The position numbers and the translations under genes were made by a program. The notes below the pieces were generated by a model, which was not told where the DNA came from, searched no databases, and saw only the letters and a program-made list of their open reading frames with translations. A stretch of 64,000 bases of DNA from Macrocystis pyrifera (taxonomy: Eukaryota; Sar; Phaeophyceae; Laminariales; Laminariaceae): NCBI GenBank assembly GCA_031763025.1, contig JASSKH010000006.1, positions 12,211,979 through 12,275,978 on the forward strand. Direction: 5' to 3'. Positions 44,836-58,000 of this stretch are shown piece after piece; positions within the stretch are counted from its first letter, which is position 1; the number at the start of each line of letters is the position of its first letter.

Positions 44836-46805
44836 AAATATTTCGCTCAGTTCGCCGCTTGCTCCTGCTGCTGTATCATGTCTGATCACACTGTCCCTGA
44901 AGCTCTCTCGACTATGTGGCAGCCACTGAACAGCAGTAGTCGTTCGTCAGGCTCTTTCTTTTGTGAAAGCCGCGAACGGTGGTTGCGTGGGAGTGCCGAG
45001 CGAACACACGTACTCTCAGGTCCAATTTATTCCATGCTGGGGGGGAAGGACGACGATACGAATGCACCCTTCCTCGGGATTTAGGAAGTAACCGCGCACC
45101 CACGGTACACACAATACCAGCAGCAGCGGTACAACAGCAGTACAGCAGCTTCGCACATTGGCCTTCGTGACAGCCACGGTGCTTGTTTCGTGCTCGACTG
45201 CTGTGTGTGCAGTGTTCAACAGGAGATACCCCATGTTTTCATTTCCACCTACAGTTTCCAAAACCAAGCACACGTGGTCGGACATCAACCTGTCACACAG
45301 CAGTAGTACCACCAGGTATTCTGTACAACAGCAGTACAGCCAGGTACAGCAGTAATTACTAGCTTGCTACAGTAGTAGTGGTGACTGCTGATTTTGATGA
45401 TGCTCCCCCGTTTCAACCTGCCACACCCCGAGTTCAAGTCAACTACATCCCGAAGGGGAACCTTGTAAGAATATAAACCATGTGTAGTTCGTACGTACAA
45501 TCGACAGTAGGCCCAGCAGTAGAGCAGAAGGTACGTACCGGTATCACACAGCTGATGTACCTACTGCAACGTAGGGAGATGTGGCCGCACAACAACTGGA
45601 AACGCAGGGCTAGAGTCACAGGCGGCGCCATGGTCGTACCGCTAGTTATACTCGCCCGTAAAACCTGCCTTTGCGCAACCTCGTGTGCAGGTATATGAGT
45701 AAGGCTGCCATACTGCTGCTGTATGCTATTGTGTACCAGTGTGTGAGCATGCAGGCGTACCGCTGCAGTCTAGTCTACACGCTCACATGCTCACGGCTCA
45801 CCTCAAAACATCGGCAGGGTCTCCCCTCTCCCTGTACCTCACGGTACCAAAACATGCTCTCGAAAGCGTCAACATTCCGTGAGGAGAATGATGAGGACGG
45901 CTCCGAAGAGCCCCCCGGCGCAGCACCTCAGCACGGACATTCTAACTTGTGTAGCTCCAGCGCCGGGGGTGTGGGGAACTGGTGGCACGAGGAAGAACTC
46001 CTTGTTTTCTTTTTGTTTGAATTTTCTGGGCGGATGACTGTTGCCCTTGCCAAGCCGCTCTCTGCTCGTGATGGAGCATCTCATCTCGCATCTCGCAGGT
46101 CGCATACACTCCTAAATACCTGGTGGTAAGGATGTGTTGGACGCGTCAAGGCCAGTTTTAGCCTTAATATACTATGTTTAATCAAAGCATGCGGTCAATT
46201 AAGCGGTCAAACCGCGGTCTCCTGCGTTGAATGTTTTCGAAGCGGCTTGAAAAAACGCGGGACAACTCTATTTGCATTTGGCCAATCACCATTCACTACA
46301 TGTCGGCATTTGCGCCGCACATGACCGCGACATGGATCCACATCACCGCACTAGGCGCTGTATGCACTCCACCATGATCGCCACTCTTGGGATGGTTGGT
46401 GCATCACATAACAATGCTACGGTACCGCTCTCCACTCTAGATGCCTGTTGTTCGTAGCAGGCAAGAGTTCGGTCTACTGTCGGCCCACACACGTCACAAC
46501 AAATTCGAATTTCGGACCAAAAATGTTTCAATTTTTTTCACGCATGAGTACACGAGTGCGCCAGCAAAGCAAGTCGTTTCTCTCGCAACTCGCACCCACC
46601 CTTCCATCCATCCCTCGTGCGGCCTTTGTAGTATCTTCGCTACACCAAGTACTATGTAAACAAAGCTGCCAGTATCAATGCGTGGAAGATGAGGGCAAGC
46701 GGCGACTGGGATCGGCAGAGCGAAGCGGTTTTGTGAGGATACCTGGTGTACAGTATTCATAGTAGGATACTTCAACTTCAGCAGTACCATGTGGTTGAAA
46801 GCAAC

Positions 46806-46925
46806 GCCTCCTCCTCCTCCTTCTCCTCCTCCTCCTCCTCCTCCATCTCCTCCTCCTCCTCCTTCACGTCCCCGTCCTCGTTCTCGTCCTCGACGTCTTC
46901 CTCCTCCTCTGCTCCGCTTCCTCCT
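46806..46925. repeat. CCT/TCC-rich microsatellite
   Basis: A long run of TCC and CCT units with few interruptions. The serine-rich ORF over it is not supported. Confidence 0.8.
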
Positions 46926-47792
46926 CCTCTTCCGTACTGTCTGCGACAGGCGCGCCGGATAAAGCCGAGGTCAAGGAGAGCAGCTCAACGACCGCAGGCA
47001 GAATAGGTGCAAGTTCACTTCAGGGCTACAGCACACCCAGCCTTGGCTACTTGCAGGTTGTGCAAGCATACAGCTTTACAGCAGCTCATCATCTGTGTAG
47101 AGCAATTTCGTACCCGGTTGTATAAGAAAAAGCTGGAATCGCGACTTCTCGGCCCATCCGTGCGCGAAAAACACTTCAAGCACACTTGCATGCGAAAGAA
47201 GGCAAGGGTGCAAAACGACGAAGAGGACACAAAAAAAAAATCCTACGTACGCTTCACCAGTGATACGTAGCTTTTGCAATGTCGAGGCATCGAAGTGTGA
47301 CGAGAGCTGCAGTCATGGCGATGTTTTCGTCCCCGTGGGGTAATCGCCCCCCTTCCGCGATCCTCCCTGGCGGTCTTCACGTGCTCAAAGGGGTGTACGT
47401 GGAGAGTCGGAAAAAAAAAAAATGGAGTTATTGCAGTCTGTTGATAGGGTTTTCTCGCTCGATTTTTGCACGAAGCACAATAATTTTTTTTCTTTACTAC
47501 TACTGCAGTAGGACACCCCCGTGTCTCACATGATGTTTCGAGAGTGGTCCAAAGCAATGCTGGTACGACATTTCTTAATTTGTACCGCGCACGGAACTGT
47601 AGTATCGCTTCGAAAGTTCTTGATTTTGTGGAGATTGCTCGAGCGGGTAACAGCTTTGTATGATAAAAAAAACGGGTTGGGTTGGGACAGAAGCGGCTCG
47701 TATTATTAAGACATAGCAAGGTCGAATTGGACACCACCTGTCTACACCATAGTTGTGCGTATGGACTCTTAGGCTCCTTCAACGCTTACGAC

Positions 47793-47918
47793 AAGTGCTG
47801 CTGCACGTAGAAGAGTAGTTGATGCTCCGCAACGTTTACTGATTGTGGACACCTCAAGTGCTGCTGCACGTAGAAGAGTAGTTGATGCTCCGCAACGTTT
47901 ACTGATTGTGGACACCTC
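47793..47918. repeat. Exact 63-bp tandem duplication
   Basis: AAGTGCTGCTGCACGTAG ... GATTGTGGACACCTC occurs twice back to back with no visible difference, which implies a recent duplication. Confidence 0.85.
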
Positions 47919-48599
47919 CTGACTGCTGCAAGATATCTGGTATGAGACATGCCACTTATCACAGCAGTAGTCGCTGATTGATAACCCGTACCTGGTATGA
48001 TCTTTTGTAGTAGTGTCGTTATCTGACGGCAACACGTTGATATGTGGTTCAGCAGTACGCAGAAGCAAGTCTTATACTATTTTGCACTCGCAAATAGCAA
48101 GTACTCTCTAGCAACATAGCTCGTATGATAGGACAACAATGCATAACAGGCAGTGTAGTCGAGCTGTGTCGTGCACAAAATGTACGCTCTTCTGTGGCCC
48201 ACATGCGTTCCACGGCCCTATTCTCAGCTTCTGTTTCGTTTCATCATCCGCTCTGTTATTGCCTGTTGTTCCTTCTCCGTTGTCGCCACCAATTATTATA
48301 CACTCTCTTCTTCGTGCCTTCTTTCCGTCTCCGTTCCTGGTTTGGTCTGCTTGCTCTGCGCCCCTAAGTTTCTCCCTCATTCCCTTTGAACCACCTACTG
48401 TATCCTACCTCTCCTTACCTCCGTTCACAATTGGACTACGACTGAGTTTCGCTATGCCATTAGCTGTACGTACTCTCCGTCCTCGTGTTCTCACCCATGC
48501 CGACGTTTTTTTTTTTATGTCTGTCTTCTGCCACCCCATGCTCACGATCATTTTTAGCGTGACTCGAAAGTATTCTCCCTCCCGATCTACTTTTCCTAT

Positions 48600-50150
48600 T
48601 GCAATGCAGTGCAGTCCCACTTTGCAGGCTGCTGCTAACGCCAACCTGTGGCATCGGCGACTGGGACATCTCAATCGCAAGGGCCTAGACATCTTGAGTA
48701 ATCTGGACAAGTATGGGATGAGGTTCAATGGGGCTGTGCCAAACTGCGGCGTGTGCGCCGTGGGAAGGAGTCATCAGCTGACTTGTCCCAACATCGCCGA
48801 TCACAATATCAAACTCCTTTTCCAGATGGTATTCGCCGACCTAATGGGACCGTTAACCCCACAAGCACTCGGAGGCTACAAGTACATCACCAAGATCTCC
48901 GACGAGCACACTAAGTGGGCGGAGACTTACCTGCTGAAGTCCAAGCACGACGCTCTCAGATCGTTCCAGACCTTCGTACAATCTGTGGTGACTACAAACG
49001 GTTTCCGCGTCGAGCGTAGCGTTTGAGAGTTGATAAAGGCAGCGACTTCATCGACAAGGAATTCCAGGGCTACTGCCTTCAGACGGGGTTGTCGCTCGAG
49101 TTTGCCTGCACCAATACCCCGCAGACAATTTGTATGCCCGAGCGTGCTGAAATAACTCTTGGAGCTATGGTGTGGTGTTTGCTTGCCGACAGCAGATTGC
49201 CAAAGTTTTTCTGGGGATAATTGATTTGCACGGCGTCGTTCCTGGGCAATAGGGCGCCGCACTCCGCAACAAGCATACTCCTCATACCATACGCTACACG
49301 GGACGGAGCCGGATCTGCGACTTCTTCGAGTCCTCGGTGTCCGGACCTTCGTGCACATCGAGACGTACTCTGACATATTGAATTTAAGGCGGTAGAGGGA
49401 CGACTGGTGGGTTACAGCACCAAACAGCAGCAAGAGCTACCGCGTTGTCCAAACTGCCACAGGCCGCATCATGGAGAGCAGGAATGTCATCCTCATGCAG
49501 ACGCCCTCACAACCACTCTCGCCACCGCCGGAGGACACTTCGACGCAGACTATTCCGTCGAGCAAAGGCATGGACGACCACAACTACATGACAGACGACG
49601 ACGTTCTGCGCGATCTCCGCGAATAAACTTCGGTTTTGGAACCTCTTCCCGGTGCTTCTGCTGACCACATTGCCGTGGGCGGGGTCTCAGCCATTCCGCC
49701 GGTGGCCGACTCTAGGAGAGGATCAGCGAGATCACCAGGAGGAATATACTGGTCGGGGGAGCTTCAGAACTACCGCCCAAGGGGCTATGCCCGGGAGAGT
49801 GCCGACGGAGGGCGGGTCGCAGGAGGGCGTTGTCCAACCTCTGGAGTAGCCGGTGTCGCCCGCGGCAGCCTCCCTGGAAACGCCACTGGCTGGGTCACCG
49901 CCGCTTCACCAACGAGGGCGTTCGCGTCTAGACGTGACCCCGGCGGTTACGCGTGCTGGAATTGCAGCAGAATCCTTCGTGAGACGTAACGCCAACAACC
50001 GTTCAAGTTCTTCTCACCTAGCAGCGATCACCGCCGGGCCTGTATTGTCTGAGCTCCGAGAATTGAAGAAAACTCTACACCAAGGCGACCCTGCTAGATA
50101 TCGCGCACGAGACGTACGGAGCAGACTTGGTCGTGGGACACGCCCACGCC
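48600..50150 (+). mobile_element. Decayed Ty1/copia-type retrotransposon fragment
   Basis: From about 48640 the plus strand encodes a GAG-pre-integrase signature (LWHRRLGHLN) and a CxxC pair (CGVCAVG). An integrase core start (FADLMGPL) follows, then an Asp-containing stretch (DKGSDF). Around 49312-49380 is the segment that follows the core (LRLLRVLGVRTFVHIE), and from 49426 the usual post-integrase region (SYRVVQTATGRIMESRNV). The reading frame changes near 49020, between 49227 and 49312, and again near 49400. Stops are at 49024 and 49218. No reverse transcriptase, protease or LTR was recognised, so this is a dead internal fragment. Past about 49615 similarity is weak. Confidence 0.8.
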
Positions 50151-50704
50151 GTAACCAATATTTAAGCTGTTCGGCGGGAGAGAGAATCCGGACAGAATTC
50201 CGAACAGAAAACACCATCGCCATTTTTAACACGCTGCGTTCCGAACTTCGGCTGGTTCGTGCCTACCGGAGAGCGGACGTGGCCGAAGAGAGCTTCATCA
50301 CAGCACCTTGTGTTCCTCTCGAGATTTCCCTTCCGCAGGTTCTCAACAGAGGCCTACCCGTCTCCACGCCGCCCCAAGCTCCACCAAGCATCCTCACCTT
50401 CCCGCAAAACGCTGCAGACTTGGGCTAATATAATTGAGCAGAAGTGAAAGCCCTGGTAAAAATTGGTGTCAGTGGGTGCCTAGCATGGAAACGAGCGCTC
50501 TCCATCTCACCTCGCCCCAACTCCGACCTAAGCAAGATTTGTACGCATTCTGAGGAACACTCATCTCAATGGTTACAATATAGGAAAAATATCGGAAAAC
50601 CTCAAATGAGATCAAGCTCCAGGGGTATGTATGGTAGCGGTATTCGGTAAGTCCTAAGTTGAGGAGCCCCCCCCCCGGCGGACGGAAAAAATTGGACCAA
50701 AAGC

Positions 50705-50845
50705 TTGGTGCACGCAACGCCTGCCTGGTCCGTGAAAACCCGTCGTGCTTTTCGCCGGCGCTATAGGTATGCAAAGTTCTATGGTCATGCGACCAAGGCA
50801 TGCATGCATAGCAATGAGCACCCCCCCCTCCCCCCCCCCCCTCCG
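50705..50845. repeat. Family E fragment with C tracts
   Basis: GCCTGCCTGGTCCGTGAAAACC, CATGCATGCATAGC and a C-rich end (50820-50842) match one end of family E. Confidence 0.55.
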
Positions 50846-51544
50846 TTCTACCCAATGGTTGGGCGATCATAAATGGGATTCCTAATTCCAAAATGTATAG
50901 AGTAAATTTTCAGTTATAAGGACCCTCATGTGTCAGTTCTAGTTGTTTTGGAGTCCGAAAGAACTTCGTCGTTCCGTAGCATTGCTCACCACCGCTTCAC
51001 TCGGCCACGTGGATACTTGCCTACCTGCACACGCGCACGCATTTTTCAGAGCATCGGTGGAACCGCTACAAATAATAGCACTACTACAGTGATACAACCT
51101 TTGCAGCCCCTCAAGCGCCCAACTATCGTATGTAACGTACGTCGGCCACGGCCTCTGCTTGCCTTGTGTATCGAGCAGCAACGGTGTGACAAAAACTCAT
51201 AGCAGCCGATCATCAACCAAACTATAAAAAAAGAAACATACAAAACAAGCACCTTCCCTTTCTTTCCCTCTCTTCCCCCCCCCCCCCCCCCCCCCGTTCT
51301 CAGTAGTTGCTACGATATCTCTCTCTAGGCAGCATTCGTCGATCTGATACCTAGAGAAAGCTCCACTCGACTGTTGCCCTCCCCGCCCTCATCACCCCTG
51401 CCCCCCTCTTCCAGTCGGCCTCAATGATCACTGACACCAGGTGCGGTCACACGCCGGTCGGCCCATTTAAGTCACACGCTATCAGTCCTTAAACCTTCTC
51501 GATACACCCATCTATCGGCCAGCAAGCAACCAGTCATGAACCGC

Positions 51545-51690
51545 GCACCCTACCGTACCACATATCATATCGTGCCATACCATACCGTATTAGACCGTAC
51601 CGTACCATACCATATCGTACCGTACCACACCCGTATCATACCGTGCCATACCATACCGTACCGTATCAGACCGTACCATACCCTAACCGC
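51545..51690. repeat. CCGTA/CCATA/CCGTATCA microsatellite
   Basis: Short ACCGT and ACCAT words with occasional ATCGTACC form a simple array. Confidence 0.8.
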
Positions 51691-53985
51691 GAACAATCCA
51701 ACGACTTCTGGATACAGCCTCTCCGCTTGCATCCATCCGTCCAACACAGGGCTCGCCTCGAACCGCAGCAACACATTCTGCCCTATGCTCGGTTTTCTGC
51801 CCCAGCTGCATTGTCGCCAACACCACCACCACCACCTACACCAAGAACACGCCGGGAGACTCTCTCTGGCCACGTAGGCCCAAAGCAAGGACTTTCCGCT
51901 TGTCGTCACCCTCCTGCCACCCCAGCCACCACTGCACTGCCGACACCACCACCTGCACGCGGGACACCCTCTGGCCAAGCAAGGCCCAAAGCGAGATATT
52001 TCCGATTGTTTTCGCTATCGTTAACATCCTCCAAACTCCCCAACACCCCGCATCCCCCGTTGCAACAGATCTCGTCAACAACAGAAGCAGCAACAAACAT
52101 CCCTACCTCCCTGGCAAAGACCCTGTCCTGGTCAAAATCAGAAGCAAGTCCCGCCATGACTCACCCCTCCCGCCTTGTAAAGAGCTCGCCAAAAACAAAA
52201 AAACTCCCGCCCCCCGCCCCCCCCCCCTGTTAAGACCTTGCCAGAAACGAAAAAAATAGGAGCCACGGCAAAACTGCCGTAATAACCATTCTCATCGCAA
52301 CTACCTTCTCTTTATCTTTATCGTGACATGTGCCCCTCCCCCCCCCCCCCCCCCGAAAAAAAAAGCCAATAGCAAACACAGTAAAAAAATACCCGCCGGT
52401 ACGAAAAGTAAAAAATACGACGAGAGCAGACTCAATTAAATCAAGCATGTCGAAAAATGCGTATAATTCTGCCCCAAAGACCCCAAAAAAAACACCCGAA
52501 TGGCAAATACTCGTTAGCTGTGTTTCACAGGGAGGGATCTAGCCGCGGTCACTACCCTCCCTCCCTTTGGCAACACCCCTGCTTGCCTTCTTGTGGAAAC
52601 CCAGAGCGAACACCTACCGCAGGGAAACACACAAAGTACCGCTCTAAAGGAAAGTAGAGGTGACGCGTATGGGTGATGGGTCTATCCTCGCGCACGAACG
52701 CCCACCCCCGCTGTCAACACCCCTTCTCCCCTTCTCGTGCAAACCCAGAGCGGACATCTACAGCAGGGAAAACGACAAATAACCCACAACAATAAGCGAA
52801 ACAGTTCACGGTGGGCCACATTTGACACGCGTGTTTAGCAAAAGCCCAGAGCAAAAACTCTACCGCTCAGGAAAAAACAAAAATACCCCAATAACAAGCG
52901 AAATTGTTTTTGATGGACAGCAACTGACACGTGAGAGCGCGAACAAAAAACTCTCGTAACCAAAAGGAAAAAAATATCCCAAAAAGCGACACAAGTGAAC
53001 GAGCACAATTGACACACTGACAAAACACATTTGAAAAAACAGCACAAACAGTGCCGCCCGTGCGATTCAACGCCCCCTCGTCAACGCCCCCTTCCCCACT
53101 TCTCGTGCAAACCCAGAGCAACACCTCCTCCCACCTCAGGGAAAATAAAAATACCTCAACTTAAGCGAACCATTTGGACAGACACAAATGACACAAACGA
53201 CACAAATGACACGACTGATACACTTTTTTTTTTTCACAGCACAAAAAGCGCAACCACCGCCATCCACAGCGACCGCCTCTTCTGCCTCACCTGCCGCAGA
53301 GGGCCTGTGCGCTTCGCAAAACGACCTTAAGCTAGACCAAACTACACACACTTCGAAGTGTAAGTGGTGCTGCTGCCCGCAGACATACATAGATCGCCTC
53401 CTGCTCTCGAGGTATAGATAGCACTCGCTTATAAGTCAGTATCGATCCCCCTCCCCCTCCACCGCTTCTTCCGCCCTCAAGAAGGCCTCACCGTGAACGC
53501 TCAACCAAGATCAGATAAATCAGCCAAGCCTAGGTTAGACGAACCAACCGGAGCTACGACTAGCCTTCTACCGGGAATAAACAGAACCAGCAAGAAAGCT
53601 ACGACCTCAAGACTGATCATCGAGATCCGATAAATCAGTCAAGAAATACGAGTACCTCACAACGAGTTCTCCACCGATATTCGACAAACCAGCGGAAGCT
53701 ACCTCGTACCAGTCAAGGGTCATGAATACTTTACAACGAGCCCTCCACCGACATTTGATGAACCAGCGGAAGCGACCTCGTACCAGCCAAACCTACGAGA
53801 ACCTCACGACGAGCTTTTCACCGGTGTTAGATCAACCAGCGGAAGCGACCTCGCAACGAGCCTTCCACCAAGATTGCAATAGAGAAACCAGCCGAAGCTT
53901 CCACAGCATCAGCAGCAACAGTAACGCTTCGTTCGAGCAGCCAAGACGGCTTCACCACGCCCGTCTCCTCCCGTCTCCTCACCCG

Positions 53986-53986
<1 letters not shown>

Positions 53987-54049
<63 letters not shown>
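53987..54049. repeat. C homopolymer, 63 bases
   Basis: An uninterrupted run of 63 C on the plus strand, the longest homopolymer in the window. Its exact length is likely to be unreliable in any assembly. Confidence 0.85.
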
Positions 54050-54722
54050 TTCGCCGACAATTTCGAGCCTTCCGAACGCCGAATAAACCTCAAAGTATTC
54101 TCCAGCCACCCTCTTTGCCCGGCCACTCCCCCCCACGGAGGCCCTCCCCCCCACATGAAACCCCCCTCATTCCATCCCTCCGATTCAAGTCCACCTCTCT
54201 CGCCCCCTCCCCATCAAAAAGCCAACGCATCAAGTCCACCTCCCTTCCTCCACATCAAATCCACCTCCTTACTGCCCACATGAAGCTCTCCCCCCCCCCC
54301 CCCCCCCCCCACACATGAAAGTCACCTCATTCACTCCTCATTAAAGCCACCCCTCTTCCTCCGAATCAAATGCACCCTTCTCCACCAACATCAAATCCAC
54401 CTCCCTGCCCTCCCTCCCCTCCCGTGATATCCACCTTCCGCCTCCAGCATCAAATCCATCCCTCCACCGCCCCCCCCCGCCAAATCCACCTTCCCTCCTA
54501 TAAAAGCCAGCCTGTCCACGCGCCCACAGACTCATCTCCACATCTAAAGCTGCATTCCTCTCTCCCTCCGCACCCCCCCCCCCCCCCTCCCCGTCACATC
54601 GTTGCTCCATCTCGAAAGGGATGCGTGGGTCAATGATCAAAATGACTAAGGCAAGCAACAAATGAGTACGCCCCCTCTTGCCATACCCACCTCCCCCCCC
54701 CCCTCCCGTCCAGCCCTACCGA

Positions 54723-55094
54723 TCAAAGCCAGCCCGTCCTTGCGCCCATAGCCCTCGTCTCCGCGCGGGGCGACCTCTTGTTGCCAGGCGGCGACCTCAG
54801 ACCGCCCCCCCTGCTACTATTCTCCCTAGCAATGCCGCCAAACCGAGACCTGTTAGCGTTGACGCTCGAACTGGGGGCACCGCCAGACGCGACCGAGCGA
54901 CCTTCGGCAGAGCGAGGAGATGCAGCGGCAGTGCCTCGACGCGGATGGGGCTCTCCGTTTCCATTTCCGTTGCCGTTTCCGCCGTGCCCCCAAGCGGCGG
55001 CCTTCGCGAGCCGGCCGCTCAGGTTGCTCGCTGCCGTGCTGGCGCTGACGCCCGAGCGCGTGGAGCGGGCCGACCTCGCCGATCGAACAGAGCC
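54723..55094 (-). CDS. Coiled-coil protein gene, terminal exon
   Basis: The acceptor TTCTTTGTGTCCAG is followed in phase 0 by GSVRSARSARSTRSGVSAS and a long low-complexity tail. It contains a GN repeat, several Ser-Pro sites (TAAASPRSAE, GLRSPPGNKRSPRAE) and ends GARTGWL with TGA at 54725-54723. The Ser-Pro sites are plausible proline-directed kinase sites. Three decayed copies of the 5' part of this exon lie just upstream. Confidence 0.75.
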   Translation of the reverse strand, partial: GSVRSARSARSTRSGVSASTAASNLSGRLAKAAAWGHGGNGNGNGNGEPHPRRGTAAASPRSAEGRSVASGGAPSSSVNANRSRFGGIARENSSRGGGLRSPPGNKRSPRAETRAMGARTGWL

Positions 55095-58000
55095 CTGGAC
55101 ACAAAGAAACAAATTGCAGCAAAGGTGTGTGTGTGTTTTGTTTCGTTAGGTTAAAAAAACAATTGTAAGGCTCGGATAGAATAAAGCATGGGGAGGGGTA
55201 CTGGCGTTGGATGCAAGAGCGGGTGGAGCGGGCTGATTTCGCGGACCAAAAAGAGCCTTAAGACACAAAATGAGTTTCCATTTGTGTCATATTCAATAAA
55301 AACTTAGTACACAATAGGGAAGGCTAAAGGGATGGGGGGGGAGGCAGCGCTGACGCTGATGCCTGAGCGGATGGAGAGGGCTGATCTCGCCGATCTCGTC
55401 CAACCTAGGATACATTTTTTTGCTGCCAACGAGTTGCATTACGGTACAAAATATTTTGAATTCTCGACAGAATAGGGAACGGGGGGGGGGGGGAGGAGGA
55501 GGAGGGGGGGGGGAGATGCGGGCGAGGGGGTATATAGTGCCGGTTCTGATGCCTGAGTGGGTAGAGCGGACTTATCTCGTAGACCTCCTCGAGGCCTGGA
55601 CGCAGATGTAGCAGGAAAATAAGCTTCATTCGTTTTTCGTTAGGATTTCCCCCTGTAGAGCTACAAACATGTTATTGTGCACAAACCACTTGGAACCAAT
55701 TATTGTGGGATGGTTCGGGCAGGAGAAAAAAGGGCTCACGCATCGGACACATCACTGACAGATAATCAATTCCCGCTTCCAATTGTGTAAATATTTCAAG
55801 GCATACATCTGTATGATCTATAGCGTGGGGGCCGTAAAATCTGCATGATCTACGAGAACAGGTCGCCTGGAATGGATCTGTACGATACAGATCTTGCATC
55901 GGTTCGAAAGGCCGATCCCTAAATCGTTTTGATTGCTGTATCTGGTGGGTCCTCAAACCACATATACCCGGCCTCTCACGCAACGTCAACCTAAGCGCGG
56001 AGTGCACTGCTGTCGCGCTGTGGCTGGCAGTGCAGCCAGCCAACCGTGAGCGAGAACGCCCCGGAGTTTCCACACAAGAGTACAGGGGTAACGTGAAAGC
56101 CTCTGGACGTAACGGCAGGCTAGAGGAAGTAGATGATCTAGACGATCTATCTGTACATGATCTGATATGTCCGACGTGTGCAAAGGCTAGTCAAACGACG
56201 CACGCTACCCGCATGTAACGGCTAACCTGCAATTAGCTGAAGCTCTTCTTCACGCAAGGCGCTCTATATAAAAGAAACGTGTTCCTTTTGGAAGAAGAAA
56301 TGCCCCTTTGGGACTGGGAGTCTCGTTTTGGGTCAGATAAACCAATCAGAATCTGAGCGGTTTTTGTCAAACCGAACACGAGGCCTCAATCCTAAAAGGG
56401 TCTACTAGCCCAACGAGCAAAAAAAAGTCCATAGCCTAGGCCTATCATAACGAACAATTATTAATAGAATGATTCTAAAAACAAACGATGTTCCTATTAC
56501 GGGGGACCATAGTAAATAGGACCAAATACTGTTAGTAACAAAAGGTAAAGATATAGGTTTTTGTGCAACGTAGGTCCTATTTTTACTATGGTTCCCCGTA
56601 ATAGGACGATAAACCCCCTACAGATCAGATCAGATAGATCAGATTCCCATTCGATGCTCTAGATTCTTCAAGGCAGCTATATTCCCGATCATGTATGATC
56701 TGTATGATCTGTACGATCTAGCTCATGATGTTGCCGGGTGGGACCCGCATAATCTGCATGATCTAGCAAATGTTTCCTGGGTTGGATCTGCCCTATAAGA
56801 CAGATCTTGCACAATCTCCGACAACGACAGGATAGCATCTAGGTGATCTAGATCGTTCAAGGCATATCCATGCCCGATTTCGTAGGTATGGTTAGCTCAT
56901 GCTGCCGAGTGGGACCCGTATAATGTGCGCTGTCTATAACATGTTTGCTGGGTTGGAACTATATGTACTATGCAGACAGATCATTCACAACCTCTTACAA
57001 CGGCAGGTGGGGAACTAGATCATCTACATATAGATAGATAGATAGATCATGATCTATGTGTCCGACGCGTGAATAAGTTGATTAAAAAAAATACCCACGA
57101 GGTACCTCCATCGTAGAACGCTTGAAAAAAAAAATGACACTGCCGTCCAAATGCTTACATCATCCGAGGCGGGCGATCGAACGCCAACGCCACCCCTTGC
57201 TGGGACCTTGCCCACTCTGGCGGATGCGAACATGTCACCGCCGGCCTGAAAAAAAAGAAACACACGGAAAAGCGTGAGATTGCGAGGAGACACAGGCAGA
57301 GGCGTCAGGACAACCACAGCATCCTGAGGTGGCAATAAAGAGACCGTTGGCCAGTCTACGGTAGTGTTTGGTGAGGGGTAGGGTCAGGTGTTTGGGCGCG
57401 TTTGCGAAGCAAAGCAAAGCAAGGCAAAGCAAAGCACAGCAAGGCAAAGCAAAGCAGAGCGAAGCAAAGCAGAGCAGCAGAACAAAGAAGAGCAGAGCAG
57501 AGCAGAACAGAGAAGAGCAAAGCCAAGCGAAGCAAAGCAGAGCAGAGAAAGGCGAAGCAAAGCAAAGCAAAGCAAAGCAGAGCAGAGAAAGGCGAAGCAA
57601 AGCAAAGCAAAGCAAAGCAAAGCAAAGCAAAGCAAAGCAAAGCAAAGCAGACCCAAAGCCAATCAAAGCAAACTCGAAGCAAACCACGTCAAACCAAAGC
57701 AAAGCAAAGCAGACCCAAAGCAAACCACGTCAAACCAAAGCCAAAACAAGCATTACCTGCTTCCGAGCGTTGAGGGCTTCGGTCTTCTGACGGCCAGCCT
57801 TATACCTCCTCAGCAGGCGCCGGCGGTCGCCCCCCCTACTCTTGAACCACCTCGCCAGTTCCCTCAGGTCCGCCTCAGACATGTCCTCTACAGCCCGGGG
57901 CATTTGCGAGCTGTCATGGCTCATCTGAGGGAGGGAGGGAGGGGGCGTAAGGGATTTCGGCGACAGAGGTTAGGCTTCAGGGCTTCGGTTAGCACGATGA

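Larger units (their letters stand above)
50900..54720. other. Low-complexity and minisatellite region, no gene assigned
   Basis: This block is C- and A-rich on the plus strand and holds several short-unit arrays. One is CCGTA/CCATA-type at 51545-51690. Another is a CCCAGAGCGAACACCTACCG-like block repeated near 52600, 52750, 52845 and 53110. A ~60 bp unit with GAACCAGCGGAAGC lies at 53660-53880. ATCAAATCCACCTCC units lie at 54180-54500. Proline-rich ORFs such as 53722-54318 follow from composition. No exon of the flanking genes was found here. Confidence 0.5.

Noticed and set aside
45866-46105. Minus-strand MSVLRCCAGGLFGAVLIILL as a possible MECR start exon with a targeting or signal peptide
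   Set aside because: No suitable donor of the required phase follows, and a long hydrophobic run is not typical of a mitochondrial presequence.
53722-54318. 198-codon proline-rich ORF
   Set aside because: Driven by minisatellite units and the C homopolymer, with no domain or splice support.
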